Of a stretch of DNA of 64,000 nucleotides, positions 44,607-53,494 are shown in pieces. Source of the DNA: CATQHW01 sp965215345. GTDB lineage: Bacteria; Spirochaetota; Spirochaetia; SZUA-6; Bin103. Below the pieces are notes generated by a model. That model did not search any database and was not told the origin of the DNA. It worked only from the letters and a program-made list of their open reading frames with translations. Position numbers and translations under genes: made by a program. Where the stretch lies: contig CBDCDL010000002.1 in the NCBI GenBank assembly GCA_965215345.1, positions 496,001 through 560,000 on the forward strand, given 5' to 3'. Each line of letters opens with the position of its first letter. The first letter of the stretch is position 1.

Positions 44607-45628
44607 TCGACGCCCACGTCCACGTCTTCGCCAAGGCATCGCGCGAGTTCCCGCGCGAGGTGAGCGATACCATGCCCGCCGGCCGGGAGGAGAGCGCCGA
44701 GACCCTCCTGGGCCTGATGGAGGAGCACGCCGTCGAGCGGGCCACGCTGGTGCAGATCGGGGGCACCTCGCTCGAAACCCATGCCTATCTCCGCCACTGC
44801 CTGAAGCGCTACCCGGACCGGTTCAAGGGGATCGGCCTGGTGCCGGACCCGCGCCGGCCGGAAGACCACATGGACCGGCTGGCCGAGGACGGCGGCATCG
44901 TCGGCTTCCGGCTGCACGAGATCGGCGGCCCGCTCGATCCGACCGCGCCGATGGACGTGCGCACCTTCACGACCTATCCGTTCTGGAAGCACGCCGCCGA
45001 GAGGGACTACATCGTCTGGCTCTATCCCCGCGCCGCCGACGCGCACCTGACCCCGTTTCTGCTGGACGCGTTTCCGGAGCTCACGGTGGTCTTCAACCAC
45101 CTGATGATCTGCCCGCCCGAGGGCTCCATGACGACCGACGAGCAGGGCCGGCCGCGGATGATCCGGCGAACGTTCACGAACGACCAGCCGCTGACCCGCC
45201 ACAACACCCTGGGCTTGGCGCAGTTCCCGAACGTGTGCGTCAAGCTGTCCGGCCAGTACGCCTTCAGCCAGGAGCCCTACCCGTACCTGGACCTGCGGCG
45301 CCGGCACAGCGAGCTGGTGATAGAGATGGGCGCCGACCGCTGCATGTGGGCCACCGACTTCCCCTGGATCCAGGAGGACCCCGGCTACGGCAAGCTCACC
45401 CGTGTGATCGACGAGCTGCTACCGGACCTGGACGACGCCGGCCGCGCGCTGATCATGCACGGCACCGCGCGCCGCATGGTCTGGCGCGAGTCGACGAGCG
45501 ATGACGACGAGATCGGGAGGCCCGCTTCGTGATCGACGCCCACGTCCACGTCTTCGCCAAGGCATCGCGCGAGTTCCCGCGCGAGGTGAGCGATACCATG
45601 CCCGCCGGCCGGGAGGAGAGCGCCGAGA
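43747..45628. repeat. Tandem direct repeat, period 926 bp
   Basis: Bases 43,747-44,702 and 44,673-45,628 look identical, so sequence repeats with a 926-bp period across two amidohydrolase genes. Outside this span the copies differ: copy 1 has GACGCTCTG where copies 2 and 3 have GATACCATG, and copy 3 changes at 45,629. This is what a recent unequal crossing-over would leave. Confidence 0.8.
44603..45532 (+). CDS. Amidohydrolase family protein, tandem copy 2 (mosaic)
   Basis: A 309-residue copy whose first 24 codons match copy 3 (MIDAHVHVFAKASREFP, SDTMPAG) while the rest is identical in protein sequence to copy 1. All active-site motifs are kept. It starts at GTG within the stop of copy 1 and ends with the same GTGA overlap into copy 3, so all three should be translated from one message. 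Confidence 0.88.
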   Translation: MIDAHVHVFAKASREFPREVSDTMPAGREESAETLLGLMEEHAVERATLVQIGGTSLETHAYLRHCLKRYPDRFKGIGLVPDPRRPEDHMDRLAEDGGIVGFRLHEIGGPLDPTAPMDVRTFTTYPFWKHAAERDYIVWLYPRAADAHLTPFLLDAFPELTVVFNHLMICPPEGSMTTDEQGRPRMIRRTFTNDQPLTRHNTLGLAQFPNVCVKLSGQYAFSQEPYPYLDLRRRHSELVIEMGADRCMWATDFPWIQEDPGYGKLTRVIDELLPDLDDAGRALIMHGTARRMVWRESTSDDDEIGRPAS

Positions 45629-46440
45629 AGCTCCTGGGCCTGATGGAGGAGCACGGGGTCGAGCTGGCCACGCTGGTGCAGATCGGGGGCACCTCGCTCG
45701 AAACCCACGCCTATCTCCGCCACTGCCTGAAGCGCTACCCGGACCGGTTCAAGGGGATCGGCCTGGTGCCGGACCCGCGCCGGCCGGAAGACCACATGGA
45801 CCGGCTGGCCGAGGACGGCGGCATCGTCGGCTTCCGGCTGCACGAGATCGGCGGCCCGCTCGATCCGACGGCGCCGATGGACGTGCGCACCTTCACGACC
45901 TATCCGTTCTGGAAGCACGCCGCCGAGAGGGACTACATCGTCTGGCTCTATCCCCGCGCCGCCGACGCGCACCTGACCCCCTGGCTGCTGGACGCGTTTC
46001 CGGAGCTCACGGTGGTGTTCAACCACCTGATGATCTGCCCGGCCGCCGGGTCCATGGCGACCGACGAGCAGGGCCGGCCGCGGATGGTCCGGCGCACCTT
46101 CTCCTTCGACATGCCGCTTACCCGCCACAACACGCTCGGCCTCGCGCAGTTCCCGAACGTGTGCGTCAAGCTGTCCGGCCAGTATGCCTTCAGCCGGGAG
46201 CCCTACCCTTACCTGGACCTTGGGCGCTGGCACGAGCAGCTCGTGAAGGACATGGGCGCCGACCACTGCATGTGGGCCACCGACTTCCCCTGGATCCAGG
46301 AGGATCCCGGCTATGGCAAGCTGACCCGCGTGCTCGACGAGCTGCTGCCGGATATAGGCGAGGAGGACCGCGCGCTGATCATGGACGGCACCGCGCGCCG
46401 CATGGTCTGGCGCGAGTCGGGGAGCGACACCGATGGCTGA
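45529..46440 (+). CDS. Amidohydrolase family protein, tandem copy 3
   Basis: A 303-residue copy. Its front half is close to copies 1 and 2, but it diverges after about residue 150: HLMICPAAGSMATDE, RRTFSFDMPLTRHN, LGRWHEQLVKDMGADHCMW and DIGEEDRALIMDG. Active-site motifs are intact. The divergence suggests an older duplication with its own specificity. The stop overlaps the start of the HxG PhyH gene by 8 bases, linking them in one operon. Confidence 0.9.
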   Translation: MIDAHVHVFAKASREFPREVSDTMPAGREESAEKLLGLMEEHGVELATLVQIGGTSLETHAYLRHCLKRYPDRFKGIGLVPDPRRPEDHMDRLAEDGGIVGFRLHEIGGPLDPTAPMDVRTFTTYPFWKHAAERDYIVWLYPRAADAHLTPWLLDAFPELTVVFNHLMICPAAGSMATDEQGRPRMVRRTFSFDMPLTRHNTLGLAQFPNVCVKLSGQYAFSREPYPYLDLGRWHEQLVKDMGADHCMWATDFPWIQEDPGYGKLTRVLDELLPDIGEEDRALIMDGTARRMVWRESGSDTDG

Positions 46441-47314
46441 TGCCGACGGCCCCGCCTACGAGTTGACGCCGGAGCAGAAATACGAGTTCGACCTGCGCGG
46501 CTACCTCGTGCTCCGGCAGCACTTCGACGCCGAAGCGGTCGCGGAGTTCCACGCCGGCATCGACGAGCTGCAGGCGATCCCCATCGACTACGCGACCTAC
46601 ACGCGGCTGGGCGTCGCCAGCTACTTCCTGCACCCGGCCATGGCCGACCCCGAGCATCCGTTCTGGAAGGGCGAGCATCGCGCCGACCGCGCCCCCAATC
46701 CCGCCACCGGCGGCATCGGCCGCGTCGACCACGCGATCTGCGGCACCGCCAGGTTCGACCGCATCGTCCGCGACCCCGTCCTCAAGGCCATCCACACCGA
46801 GCTGGCCGGCGGCGCCGTCTACCTCTCGGCCACCTACTACATCGAGAAGGTCGGCCCGGCCCCCGGCGGCGGCCTGCACAACGGCGGCTTCCCGGTCGAC
46901 CGTGACATCTACTACGGCTACGACCACACGAACGGGCGCTTCGCCTGCAAGAGCACCAAGAGCGTGATCATCCTCTCCGACATGACGCGCGTGGAGAACG
47001 GACCGTTCGCGGCCATCCCCGGCAGCCACAAGGCCAACTTCCGCTGCCCCTTCGACATGGAGGACGCCAGCCGCAACCCGATGGCCGTCCCGGTGCTGGC
47101 CGCCCCCGGCGACGTGGTCATCTTCTCCGAGGGCATGACCCACAACGCCTATCCGGTCACCAACAACTCCATCCGCCGCTCCGTGTTCTTCAACTACATG
47201 CCGGCCATCGGACGAGACAACCTCCCCTTCCAGCACATGTCCATCTACCCCGACCACGTCCTGGAGCGCCTCTCCGACCAGGCGGACCTGCTCAGCTCGC
47301 CCGGCTATATCTGA
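46433..47314 (+). CDS. PhyH-family protein with HxG in place of HxD
   Basis: A 293-residue member of the phytanoyl-CoA dioxygenase family. Where oxygenases have HxD it has GGGLHNGGFPVDRD, so the carboxylate iron ligand is replaced by glycine. The distal histidine (EGMTHNAYP) and the arginine (IRRSVFFNY) are kept, as is GPFAAIPGSHKANF. An HxG/HxA facial site is the hallmark of iron halogenases such as SyrB2, but the HNGG form also occurs in large uncharacterised PhyH subgroups, so the reaction is open. It is co-transcribed with three amidohydrolases. Confidence 0.85.
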   Translation: MADADGPAYELTPEQKYEFDLRGYLVLRQHFDAEAVAEFHAGIDELQAIPIDYATYTRLGVASYFLHPAMADPEHPFWKGEHRADRAPNPATGGIGRVDHAICGTARFDRIVRDPVLKAIHTELAGGAVYLSATYYIEKVGPAPGGGLHNGGFPVDRDIYYGYDHTNGRFACKSTKSVIILSDMTRVENGPFAAIPGSHKANFRCPFDMEDASRNPMAVPVLAAPGDVVIFSEGMTHNAYPVTNNSIRRSVFFNYMPAIGRDNLPFQHMSIYPDHVLERLSDQADLLSSPGYI

Positions 47315-47392
47315 GCACTGCTCGGCGGTGCGCCGTCGCCACCAGCGGAAGTGCTCAATACCTCGTATGATGATGCGGACGGAGGGGACGAA

Positions 47393-47686
47393 ATGACGAC
47401 ACTCGACGAGTACAGGCTGCACACGAACGCCCGATCTGCCACGATCGACCGTTCGGGTTTCCTTGGCGACGAGCTTACGATTCGCATCTCATGCGAGGAC
47501 TTGCGTCCGGAGAGCGTCGAACAGATCGGTCTCGATGTGATCAAGTCGATCCACGAAAGCGAGGAGGTCGACGAGTCTCGCGTCGACGTCTACCGAGGTC
47601 ACCGGCGGGCGCTCGCCAAGACGGTAACGATCCGCAGGCGACCCCCGGGATCAGCAGCCGACTATGACTACGAGGAAGGCTCTTAG
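47393..47686 (+). CDS. Hypothetical protein
   Basis: A 97-residue protein with the start MTTLDEYRLHTNAR and a GGAGGGG site 6 bases upstream. It has alternating charged and hydrophobic segments (DELTIRISCEDLRPES, VEQIGLDVIKSIHES) and an acidic end. I do not recognise the family. It converges with the nuclease gene 16 bases away. Confidence 0.55.
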   Translation: MTTLDEYRLHTNARSATIDRSGFLGDELTIRISCEDLRPESVEQIGLDVIKSIHESEEVDESRVDVYRGHRRALAKTVTIRRRPPGSAADYDYEEGS

Positions 47687-47702
47687 CCCTCCTCATCTCG
47701 GG

Positions 47703-48611
47703 TTATAGTCCGCGAGACGGCGACCGGAACACCTCCTTGGTGTGCCACGCAACGTATTCGCGGTGAGGCTCGCCAGTGCCTTTCTGTGGCGGACGCACTG
47801 GCTGACCGTGGTAGTCCAGCAGCCAGCGCACGGCCGCGCTCGTCCCATTCACATCCGCCGATACCAGCAGCCGATAGCCGACACCGCCGGTCTTCTGGAG
47901 ACCAATTGCCCCCCGGTCGAATGCTCCGTGGTGGAAGGAACACAGCGCCAGCCCGTTGTTGACCCGGTCCGGACCACCGTGGGAGTGCCACTGGATGTGC
48001 GCGGCTTCAAGCCCCAGCAGGTCGTCATTGAGGCGCAGGTCGAATTCACAGATCGCGCACCGACGCTCATAGGCAGTCAGCACCAAGTGCCGAAAACGCG
48101 GATCGCGTTTTGATCGCAGGCTCGTAGTATTCTGCTTACCGGCGGCGCCCTCCAACCCCACGGTCTCCAGGATGTGCTGGTGCATCGACAAGGGGAAGTG
48201 CTCATCGAGGATCAGGTCGGCAGCTTCGCGAACGCTGGCAGAGTCATCGACAAGCAGACGGTATAGCGACTTCGGGAGCCCGCCCATGACTCCGAGGTCT
48301 CTCAACGCCTTCTTTCCCCATCCACCACGAGTGTCATCAATCAGGGAAGCATTGGGGATCTCCCACAACCCGTCGTTCGCCAGATAGCGAAAAGGAAATT
48401 CCGGATGGTACGCGCGCCGCGGTGGCCCGAAGTGCCGGAGCAGGCCGGTAAGCCGCTCTTCGATCTCGCTGAACAGGGCGAGACGCGGTTCTCCGCGCAC
48501 GGCCCGTCCCATCGCCAGCAGCAACAACAACGGCTTGTGAGGAGCCCGCTGCTCGCCCCGCTTCCAGACGCTGATGTTCGTCAGCTTCTGATGAAACTCA
48601 CCGAGCGTCAT
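47703..48611 (-). CDS. Phosphorothioated-DNA-binding HNH restriction endonuclease
   Basis: A 302-residue type IV-like restriction enzyme. The N-terminal sulfur-binding domain reads LTNISVWKRGEQRAPHKPLL and YHPEFPFRYLANDGLWEI; HFPLSMHQHILETVGL marks its end. The C-terminal HNH nuclease has CAICEFDLRL, LEAAHIQWHSHGGPD and NGLALCSFHHGAFD, with the paired cysteines that bind zinc. I start it at the ATG before TLGEFHQKL. Such enzymes cut DNA carrying Dnd phosphorothioate marks and so guard against modified foreign DNA. No dnd genes are in this window, as expected for a host that must not carry the mark. Confidence 0.85.
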   Translation of the reverse strand: MTLGEFHQKLTNISVWKRGEQRAPHKPLLLLLAMGRAVRGEPRLALFSEIEERLTGLLRHFGPPRRAYHPEFPFRYLANDGLWEIPNASLIDDTRGGWGKKALRDLGVMGGLPKSLYRLLVDDSASVREAADLILDEHFPLSMHQHILETVGLEGAAGKQNTTSLRSKRDPRFRHLVLTAYERRCAICEFDLRLNDDLLGLEAAHIQWHSHGGPDRVNNGLALCSFHHGAFDRGAIGLQKTGGVGYRLLVSADVNGTSAAVRWLLDYHGQPVRPPQKGTGEPHREYVAWHTKEVFRSPSRGL

Positions 48612-48736
48612 TTGCTTCGTTCGACCGGCGGTCAATGATGGTGCACTGTGCCGACTCCCGGTCACACTCGAGACTCGTTGAAACCTTGGCACGAGGATCC
48701 CCGGCTTGACCACCGCGATCGCCACTCGACCTAATC

Positions 48737-49549
48737 ATGGGACCTTGGACGAAGCATGCCATGGCTCGCCCTGATCTCTCGATCGTTCCGGAGCGACTGA
48801 ACCCCGAGCTCACGCCGGACCTGGAGCAGAAGGTCCGGTTCTTTCAGAAGTGGGGGTACCTGGTCGTCGATGACGCCATCACCCCTGAGCAGGTCGGGAT
48901 CCTGTGCGAAGCCATGGACGACGCCGATGCGCGCGAGACCTTCGGATGGAACGGGGAGCCCAACCCGGGGCCGACCGGCAGCCTCTTCAGGGAGCTGCTG
49001 GAGGAGGATGACCGCTTCGCCTTCCTGCTCGACAACCCGCCGGTCCTCACCCGCATGAAGGCCATCCTCGGCAACGCGGTGCAGCTCCACAGCGCCACCG
49101 GCCGGGTCACCCCGCCCGGGACACCCGAGCAGAACTGGCACCGCGACGGGCCGTGGCCCCAGGACCCGGACGGCACCCCCTTCGGGTCGATCCCGGGGCA
49201 GGTCAACTGCGGCTACTACCTGGACGAGCTGACCATGGAGAACGGCGCCATCGTCATCCTCCCCGGCAGCCACCGGGCGATCTTCAGGCCGCCGAAGGAC
49301 AGTCCCGTGGAGTTCCCGGACGAGCTGTACGTCTTGGCCAAGCCGGGGCAGGCGGTGCTGTTCAGCGGCTGGCTCTACCACCGCGGAGCGGCCAACGACT
49401 CCGACGCGAAGCGGCGGGTGTGCCTGATGTGCTACCAGAACGCCTGGATGAAGTCGCGCGAGACCTTCGACGGACCGAAGATGACCGCCATGCGCGAGAA
49501 CGGCACGTCGGAACAGAAGCTGCTGCTCGGCGGGATACCGCGATGGTAG
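48737..49549 (+). CDS. Phytanoyl-CoA dioxygenase family protein
   Basis: A Fe(II)/2-oxoglutarate oxygenase of 270 residues, or 262 from the ATG before ARPDLSIVPE. NWHRDGPWPQ carries HxD, GWLYHRGAAND the distal histidine, and KRRVCLMCYQ the arginine. GAIVILPGSHRAIF is typical. It is divergent from the restriction enzyme gene. Substrate unknown. Confidence 0.87.
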   Translation: MGPWTKHAMARPDLSIVPERLNPELTPDLEQKVRFFQKWGYLVVDDAITPEQVGILCEAMDDADARETFGWNGEPNPGPTGSLFRELLEEDDRFAFLLDNPPVLTRMKAILGNAVQLHSATGRVTPPGTPEQNWHRDGPWPQDPDGTPFGSIPGQVNCGYYLDELTMENGAIVILPGSHRAIFRPPKDSPVEFPDELYVLAKPGQAVLFSGWLYHRGAANDSDAKRRVCLMCYQNAWMKSRETFDGPKMTAMRENGTSEQKLLLGGIPRW

Positions 49550-49860
49550 CAGATACGCGAGATCACGACTGTCCGGTCATAAGTCGAGTAGCTGCAACTG
49601 TTTAGCCGGCGGGTCGGGCTCGGAGCTGTATTCCGTCATCGTAAGTGCTTCCTGTATCGATACTGCTCAAACGGCATGACCGACAGAATCTGTAGCAGAG
49701 TGTAGAGCGGCGTGTCGATTTCAAGCCGCTTGCGGATGATGGCCACCAGCACGCAGACCGAGACGGCGCCTGCCAAGCGGCCCTGGAGCCGGTCGACGGG
49801 GATGACGATGGCGACCCGGAGGACCCGGCGGGCGTGCGCGCGTGAGCGAAGGCTACCGGA
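49550..49860. other. Gene-poor gap with IS4 relic
   Basis: About 310 bases between a PhyH gene and higA. It contains the end of an IS4-type transposase (listed separately). The part from 49,780 to 49,860 shows nothing I can identify. Confidence 0.5.
49636..49776 (-). pseudogene. IS4-family transposase C-terminal remnant
   Basis: The minus-strand frame reads LAGAVSVCVLVAIIRKRL, DTPLYTLLQILSVMPFEQ and a few more codons to a stop. This is the typical last 45 residues of IS4 transposases (VYVLVAIIRKRL, SLYTLLQILSV, PFE). Nothing of the catalytic core remains. Confidence 0.75.
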
Positions 49861-50175
49861 TTACTCGGACACGTGTGATGTCACGAGATTCAGCTTCTTC
49901 GAGAGGCGGTCCTCGGCGGTCTCCAGGTCATACTGACTCTGCAGACCCATCCAGAACTGGGCGGAATTCCCGAAGAAGCGAGAAAGCAGCAGGGCCGTCT
50001 CAGCGGTGATGGACCGCTGTCCGTGGACGATGGCGTGAATGCGGCGCGGATCGACGCCGATGGCTTTGGCAAGCCGGTACTGGGTGACTCTCATCGGGAG
50101 AAGAAACTCCTCGCTGAGAATCTCTCCCGGATGAATGGAAGGCAGCTTATCAAGGGTAACGTGTTGAGTGCTCAT
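49861..50175 (-). CDS. higA: HigA-family antitoxin
   Basis: A 104-residue XRE-type antitoxin. HPGEILSEEFLLPMRVTQYR and LAKAIGVDPRRIHAIVHGQR form the helix-turn-helix; TALLLSRFFGNSAQFWMGLQ follows, as in HigA. It lies downstream of the HigB remnant on the same strand, the normal higBA order. The antitoxin itself looks intact. Confidence 0.88.
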   Translation of the reverse strand: MSTQHVTLDKLPSIHPGEILSEEFLLPMRVTQYRLAKAIGVDPRRIHAIVHGQRSITAETALLLSRFFGNSAQFWMGLQSQYDLETAEDRLSKKLNLVTSHVSE

Positions 50176-50232
50176 AGTGCGTGTCATATCCTCTGAATTG
50201 TTGTCGACAGATCTTCGACGTTGCTTCGGGAC

Positions 50233-50376
50233 TCAATGATAATCGTCTATTTCCACCTCCCAGGCAGCTCCGTCGCTCCAGACGAAACAAATCCGCCACT
50301 GCCGACGTTCGTCCGCTGAGCGCCACCGGCCGTCACCCGCCCGACAGCCGCTGAGAGACCTCCCGAACCGCTCGCC
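50233..50376 (-). pseudogene. HigB toxin remnant
   Basis: The C-terminal part of a RelE-fold HigB toxin: RQWRICFVWSDG and AWEVEIDDYH, the latter the typical HigB ending. The N-terminal half with MIKSF-type opening and the rest of the active site is missing; the frame runs into the sialidase-like gene. It ends 57 bases before higA. Confidence 0.65.
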
Positions 50377-50378
50377 TC

Positions 50379-51446
50379 TCAGGAGTCGAGAATCCTCGAC
50401 ACGGGGACGATGGCGGCCTGCAGGTCGATGCCGGTTCGGATGAAGCGTTCCCAGTCCCGATCCTCTACCTGCAGGTAGGTCACCACAACGTTGCCGGCGC
50501 TCGTGAAGGCGCAGCCGACGTTGGTGAGCTCGTACTCGCCGCCGGCGATGTCGCCGATGCGCCGCCAGCTCCGGCACTCGTCGGTGGAGACGGCCATCGA
50601 CAGCGGGCGCCTGCGGCCGAAGTGGTGGTGCGCCGGCTCGTAGATGCTGTCGTTCCAGATCAGGAGCAGCGTGTCCGTGCCCGGCACCCGGCGCAGGCAG
50701 GTGCCCGACTCCGGCGCCTTCAGCCCGGTGGTCTGCGGCAGCGACCACGTGTCGCCGCCGTCCTCGGAGTACGAGAGGAACACCGCCCCCAACTGGGTCC
50801 GCAGCGTCATGTAGATCCGGCCGCCGTCCACCTCCGCCAGGGATGCCTCCATGGCGCCGCGCAGCGGCAGGTCCACGGTGCCCTGCGAGCGCACCCAGCT
50901 CCGGCCGTGGTCCTCGCTGAGCCAGCACCACGCCGTGTTGTGCTGGCTGAACTGGCCGCCCGTGCCGCCGTGGCACGGCAGCAGCAGCCGGCCGGACGAC
51001 AGCACGACGATGTCGACCGCGCCGCCCTGCAGCCACTGGCCCGGCGACCGCTCCCACACGGTGCAGAGCTCCGTGAACGTGGCGCCTTCGTCCTCGGATA
51101 CATACACGCACATGGTCGTGCTGCTCTCCGAGTGGGCGCGCAGGCAGATCATGAGGAGCTCGCCCGTCGGCAGCCGCGCGATCGCCGGCGAGTGCACGTT
51201 CATGTCGCCCGGCGCGATGTCGACGACCATGCGCTCGCCGTCCCAGGTGAGCCCCTGGTCGGCGGAGGTCTTGGCGTGGATCCGGCAGCGGGCGAGGTCT
51301 GCCCCGCCGTCGGCCGACGCCTCGTACTTGTGCCAGAGCACCAGCAGCTCGCCGTTGTTCAGCTCGATCACGCTCGCGGTATCGTTGCGCGGGTTCGCCG
51401 GCCCCGACTTCGCGATCGTCGCGTAGCGGATTTCCTGACCGTCCAT
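50379..51446 (-). CDS. Sialidase-like BNR-repeat glycoside hydrolase
   Basis: A 355-residue six-blade propeller of the sialidase superfamily. At least five Asp-boxes are seen: SADQGLTW, SEDEGATF, SEDHGRSW, SEDGGDTW and STDECRSW. There is no signal peptide from the chosen ATG (MDGQEIRYATIAKSG). Many bacterial proteins like this are annotated exo-alpha-sialidase but act on other sugars. It is divergent from the MDR-epimerase pair, suggesting a shared sugar pathway. Confidence 0.83.
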   Translation of the reverse strand: MDGQEIRYATIAKSGPANPRNDTASVIELNNGELLVLWHKYEASADGGADLARCRIHAKTSADQGLTWDGERMVVDIAPGDMNVHSPAIARLPTGELLMICLRAHSESSTTMCVYVSEDEGATFTELCTVWERSPGQWLQGGAVDIVVLSSGRLLLPCHGGTGGQFSQHNTAWCWLSEDHGRSWVRSQGTVDLPLRGAMEASLAEVDGGRIYMTLRTQLGAVFLSYSEDGGDTWSLPQTTGLKAPESGTCLRRVPGTDTLLLIWNDSIYEPAHHHFGRRRPLSMAVSTDECRSWRRIGDIAGGEYELTNVGCAFTSAGNVVVTYLQVEDRDWERFIRTGIDLQAAIVPVSRILDS

Positions 51447-51517
51447 GGTCCATGCGTACCAGAAACGGGCGCTGGACTCCAACCCACGGGGACGGGGGGC
51501 CGGCAAGGAGGATGAGC

Positions 51518-52513
51518 GTGGCACGGACCGAGGCAGCGGTCTTCGTCGACGTGGGCGAGGCGGCATTCGAGCGGGTCGACGTGTGCGATCCCGGGCCCGG
51601 GCAGGTGCGGGTCCGCACCCGCTTCTCCACCATCAGCGCCGGGACCGAGGGGTGGATCCTCCACGACCGCTTCACCTGGACCCCCACCCGCTACCCCTGC
51701 GTGCCGGGCTACCAGCGGGTCGGCTCGGTCGAGGCCGTGGGCCCCGGCATCAGCGGCTGGTCGGTCGGGGACCGGGTGATGGCGACCCGCAGTGACTGGC
51801 CCGGCGCCCTGGCAGCACGGTCCGGCGCGCACGCTGCGGTCGGCAACACGCTGGCCTCCGAGCTCTTCGCGCTGCCTGCGGGCGTCGGCGAGGTCGATGC
51901 CTCGGGGCTGGTGGTGGCCCAGGTCGGCTACAACGCCGCCAGTCGCGCCGTCATCAAGCCGGGCGATCCGGTGGTGGTGTATGGGGACGGCCTGATCGGG
52001 CAATGCGCGGCGCAGGCCGCCCGCGCCCGCGGCGCCCGCGTGATCCTGGTCGGCCACCGCGCCCGGCGGCTGGAGCTGGCCGCCGCCCACAGCGCTGACG
52101 CGGTCGTGAACGGCCATGAAGGGGAGGTGGTCGAGGCGGTCCGGCGCGCGGCGGGGAGCGAGCACGTCGCCGCAGTCCTCGACTCCGTGCAGACCGAGGA
52201 GGCGCAGCGGCAGTACACGCCCCTGCTGGCGCGCGCCGAGGGGCAGATCGTCTACTGCGGCTTCACGCCGGGGACGGTGTGGGCGGACATGGCGCTGCTG
52301 CAGCAGCGCGAGCTGACCGCGCACTTCGTGTCCGGCTGGACGCGGCCGCGGATGGAGGCGACGCTCGCCCTGATGGCGCGCGGGCAGCTCAGCCTGGAGC
52401 CCCTGATCACCCACTTGGTGCCGGCCTCCCGGGCGCCGGAGATGTACCGCATGATCGCCGCCAAGGCGGAGCCGTTCCTGGGCATCACCCTGGACTGGAG
52501 GCGCAGCGGATGA
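51518..52513 (+). CDS. MDR-family dehydrogenase (zinc-type alcohol dehydrogenase-like)
   Basis: A 331-residue medium-chain reductase. STISAGTEGWI and YQRVGSVEAVG are in the catalytic domain; YGDGLIGQCAAQAAR is the nucleotide-binding loop. The cysteine and histidine ligands of classical zinc ADHs are absent. I use the GTG 6 bases after AAGGAGG; an ATG two codons earlier is too close to that site. Its stop overlaps the epimerase ATG (ATGA), so the two are co-translated. Confidence 0.85.
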   Translation: MARTEAAVFVDVGEAAFERVDVCDPGPGQVRVRTRFSTISAGTEGWILHDRFTWTPTRYPCVPGYQRVGSVEAVGPGISGWSVGDRVMATRSDWPGALAARSGAHAAVGNTLASELFALPAGVGEVDASGLVVAQVGYNAASRAVIKPGDPVVVYGDGLIGQCAAQAARARGARVILVGHRARRLELAAAHSADAVVNGHEGEVVEAVRRAAGSEHVAAVLDSVQTEEAQRQYTPLLARAEGQIVYCGFTPGTVWADMALLQQRELTAHFVSGWTRPRMEATLALMARGQLSLEPLITHLVPASRAPEMYRMIAAKAEPFLGITLDWRRSG

Positions 52514-53400
52514 AGGTCCTGATCACCGGCGCCACCGGCTTCATCGGCCGCCACCTGATCCGCGAGCTGGAGCCGGCCCATGATCTGCGCCTGCTCGACC
52601 ACGCCCGGCCGGAGGAGGCGACCATGTTCGCCGGCACCACACGGCTGGTCGCTCCCTTCCGGACGGACTGGCCGTTCGTGCAGGCCGACGTCACCGACGA
52701 GGCGGCGATGCTGGCGGCGATGGAGGGGATGGACGCGGTCATCCACCTGGCGGGAGAGCCGCGCGGACTGCCGGAGATCGGCGTGGCGACCTTCCGCGAC
52801 AACGCGCTGGGCACCTTCGTGGCCATCGACACGGCGCGGCGGGCGGGAGCCGGACGCTTCTTCTGCGCGTCGAGCATCAACGCCTTCGGCACCTTCCACT
52901 GGCGCCTCAGCGGCCGGCCGGTCCCCTACACCACGCTGCCCCTGGACGAGACATTCGACCCCGTCCCGGAGGACCCCTACAGCCTGAGCAAGCTGGTCAA
53001 CGAGAAGACCTGCGCCGCCTACCACCGCGCCTACGGCATGACCACGGCCGCCTTCCGCTTTGCCGGCGTCTGGTCGGAGGAGCGCTACCGGGAGAAGCTG
53101 GCCGAGGGCCCGCCGCCCACCGAGGAGTGGTCGGACCTCCTCTACCAATGGGTGCACGTGGACGACGTCGTCCGTGGCCTGCGGCAGGCGCTGGAAGCGC
53201 GGGACCTCCCCGGCTTCGGCGTCTACACGCTCGCTGCCGGGGACACCCAGTGCCCGGAGCCGACCATGGAGCTGCTGGCCCGCTTCCGCCCGGATCTGGC
53301 GGCGGTCGATCCTCCGCTGCAAGGCCGCGCCCCGTTGCTGTCCATCGACCGCGCGCGGCGCACCTTCGGCTACGCGCCGACCCGCCGCCTCGGACCGTAG
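52510..53400 (+). CDS. NAD-dependent epimerase/dehydratase (extended SDR)
   Basis: A 296-residue extended SDR. MKVLITGATGFIGRHLI is the NAD site, CASSINAFG the serine region, and EDPYSLSKLVNEK contains the YxxxK pair. VHVDDVVRG is typical of uronate dehydrogenase-like members. It is coupled to the MDR gene and presumably works on the same sugar or sugar acid. Confidence 0.9.
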   Translation: MKVLITGATGFIGRHLIRELEPAHDLRLLDHARPEEATMFAGTTRLVAPFRTDWPFVQADVTDEAAMLAAMEGMDAVIHLAGEPRGLPEIGVATFRDNALGTFVAIDTARRAGAGRFFCASSINAFGTFHWRLSGRPVPYTTLPLDETFDPVPEDPYSLSKLVNEKTCAAYHRAYGMTTAAFRFAGVWSEERYREKLAEGPPPTEEWSDLLYQWVHVDDVVRGLRQALEARDLPGFGVYTLAAGDTQCPEPTMELLARFRPDLAAVDPPLQGRAPLLSIDRARRTFGYAPTRRLGP

Positions 53401-53494
53401 CAGTTAACACTGAGAGGCACGGTGGGGTTTGCAGCATGAATCAGCAGTGGCGCAAGACCGGCGCACGTGGCACAACACAACATGAGGAACCGAC

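Noticed and set aside
43747..45628. CRISPR-like or satellite repeat
   Set aside because: The repeat unit is a whole gene of 926 bp, with only two perfect units; it is gene duplication. I saw no short spaced repeats anywhere in the window.
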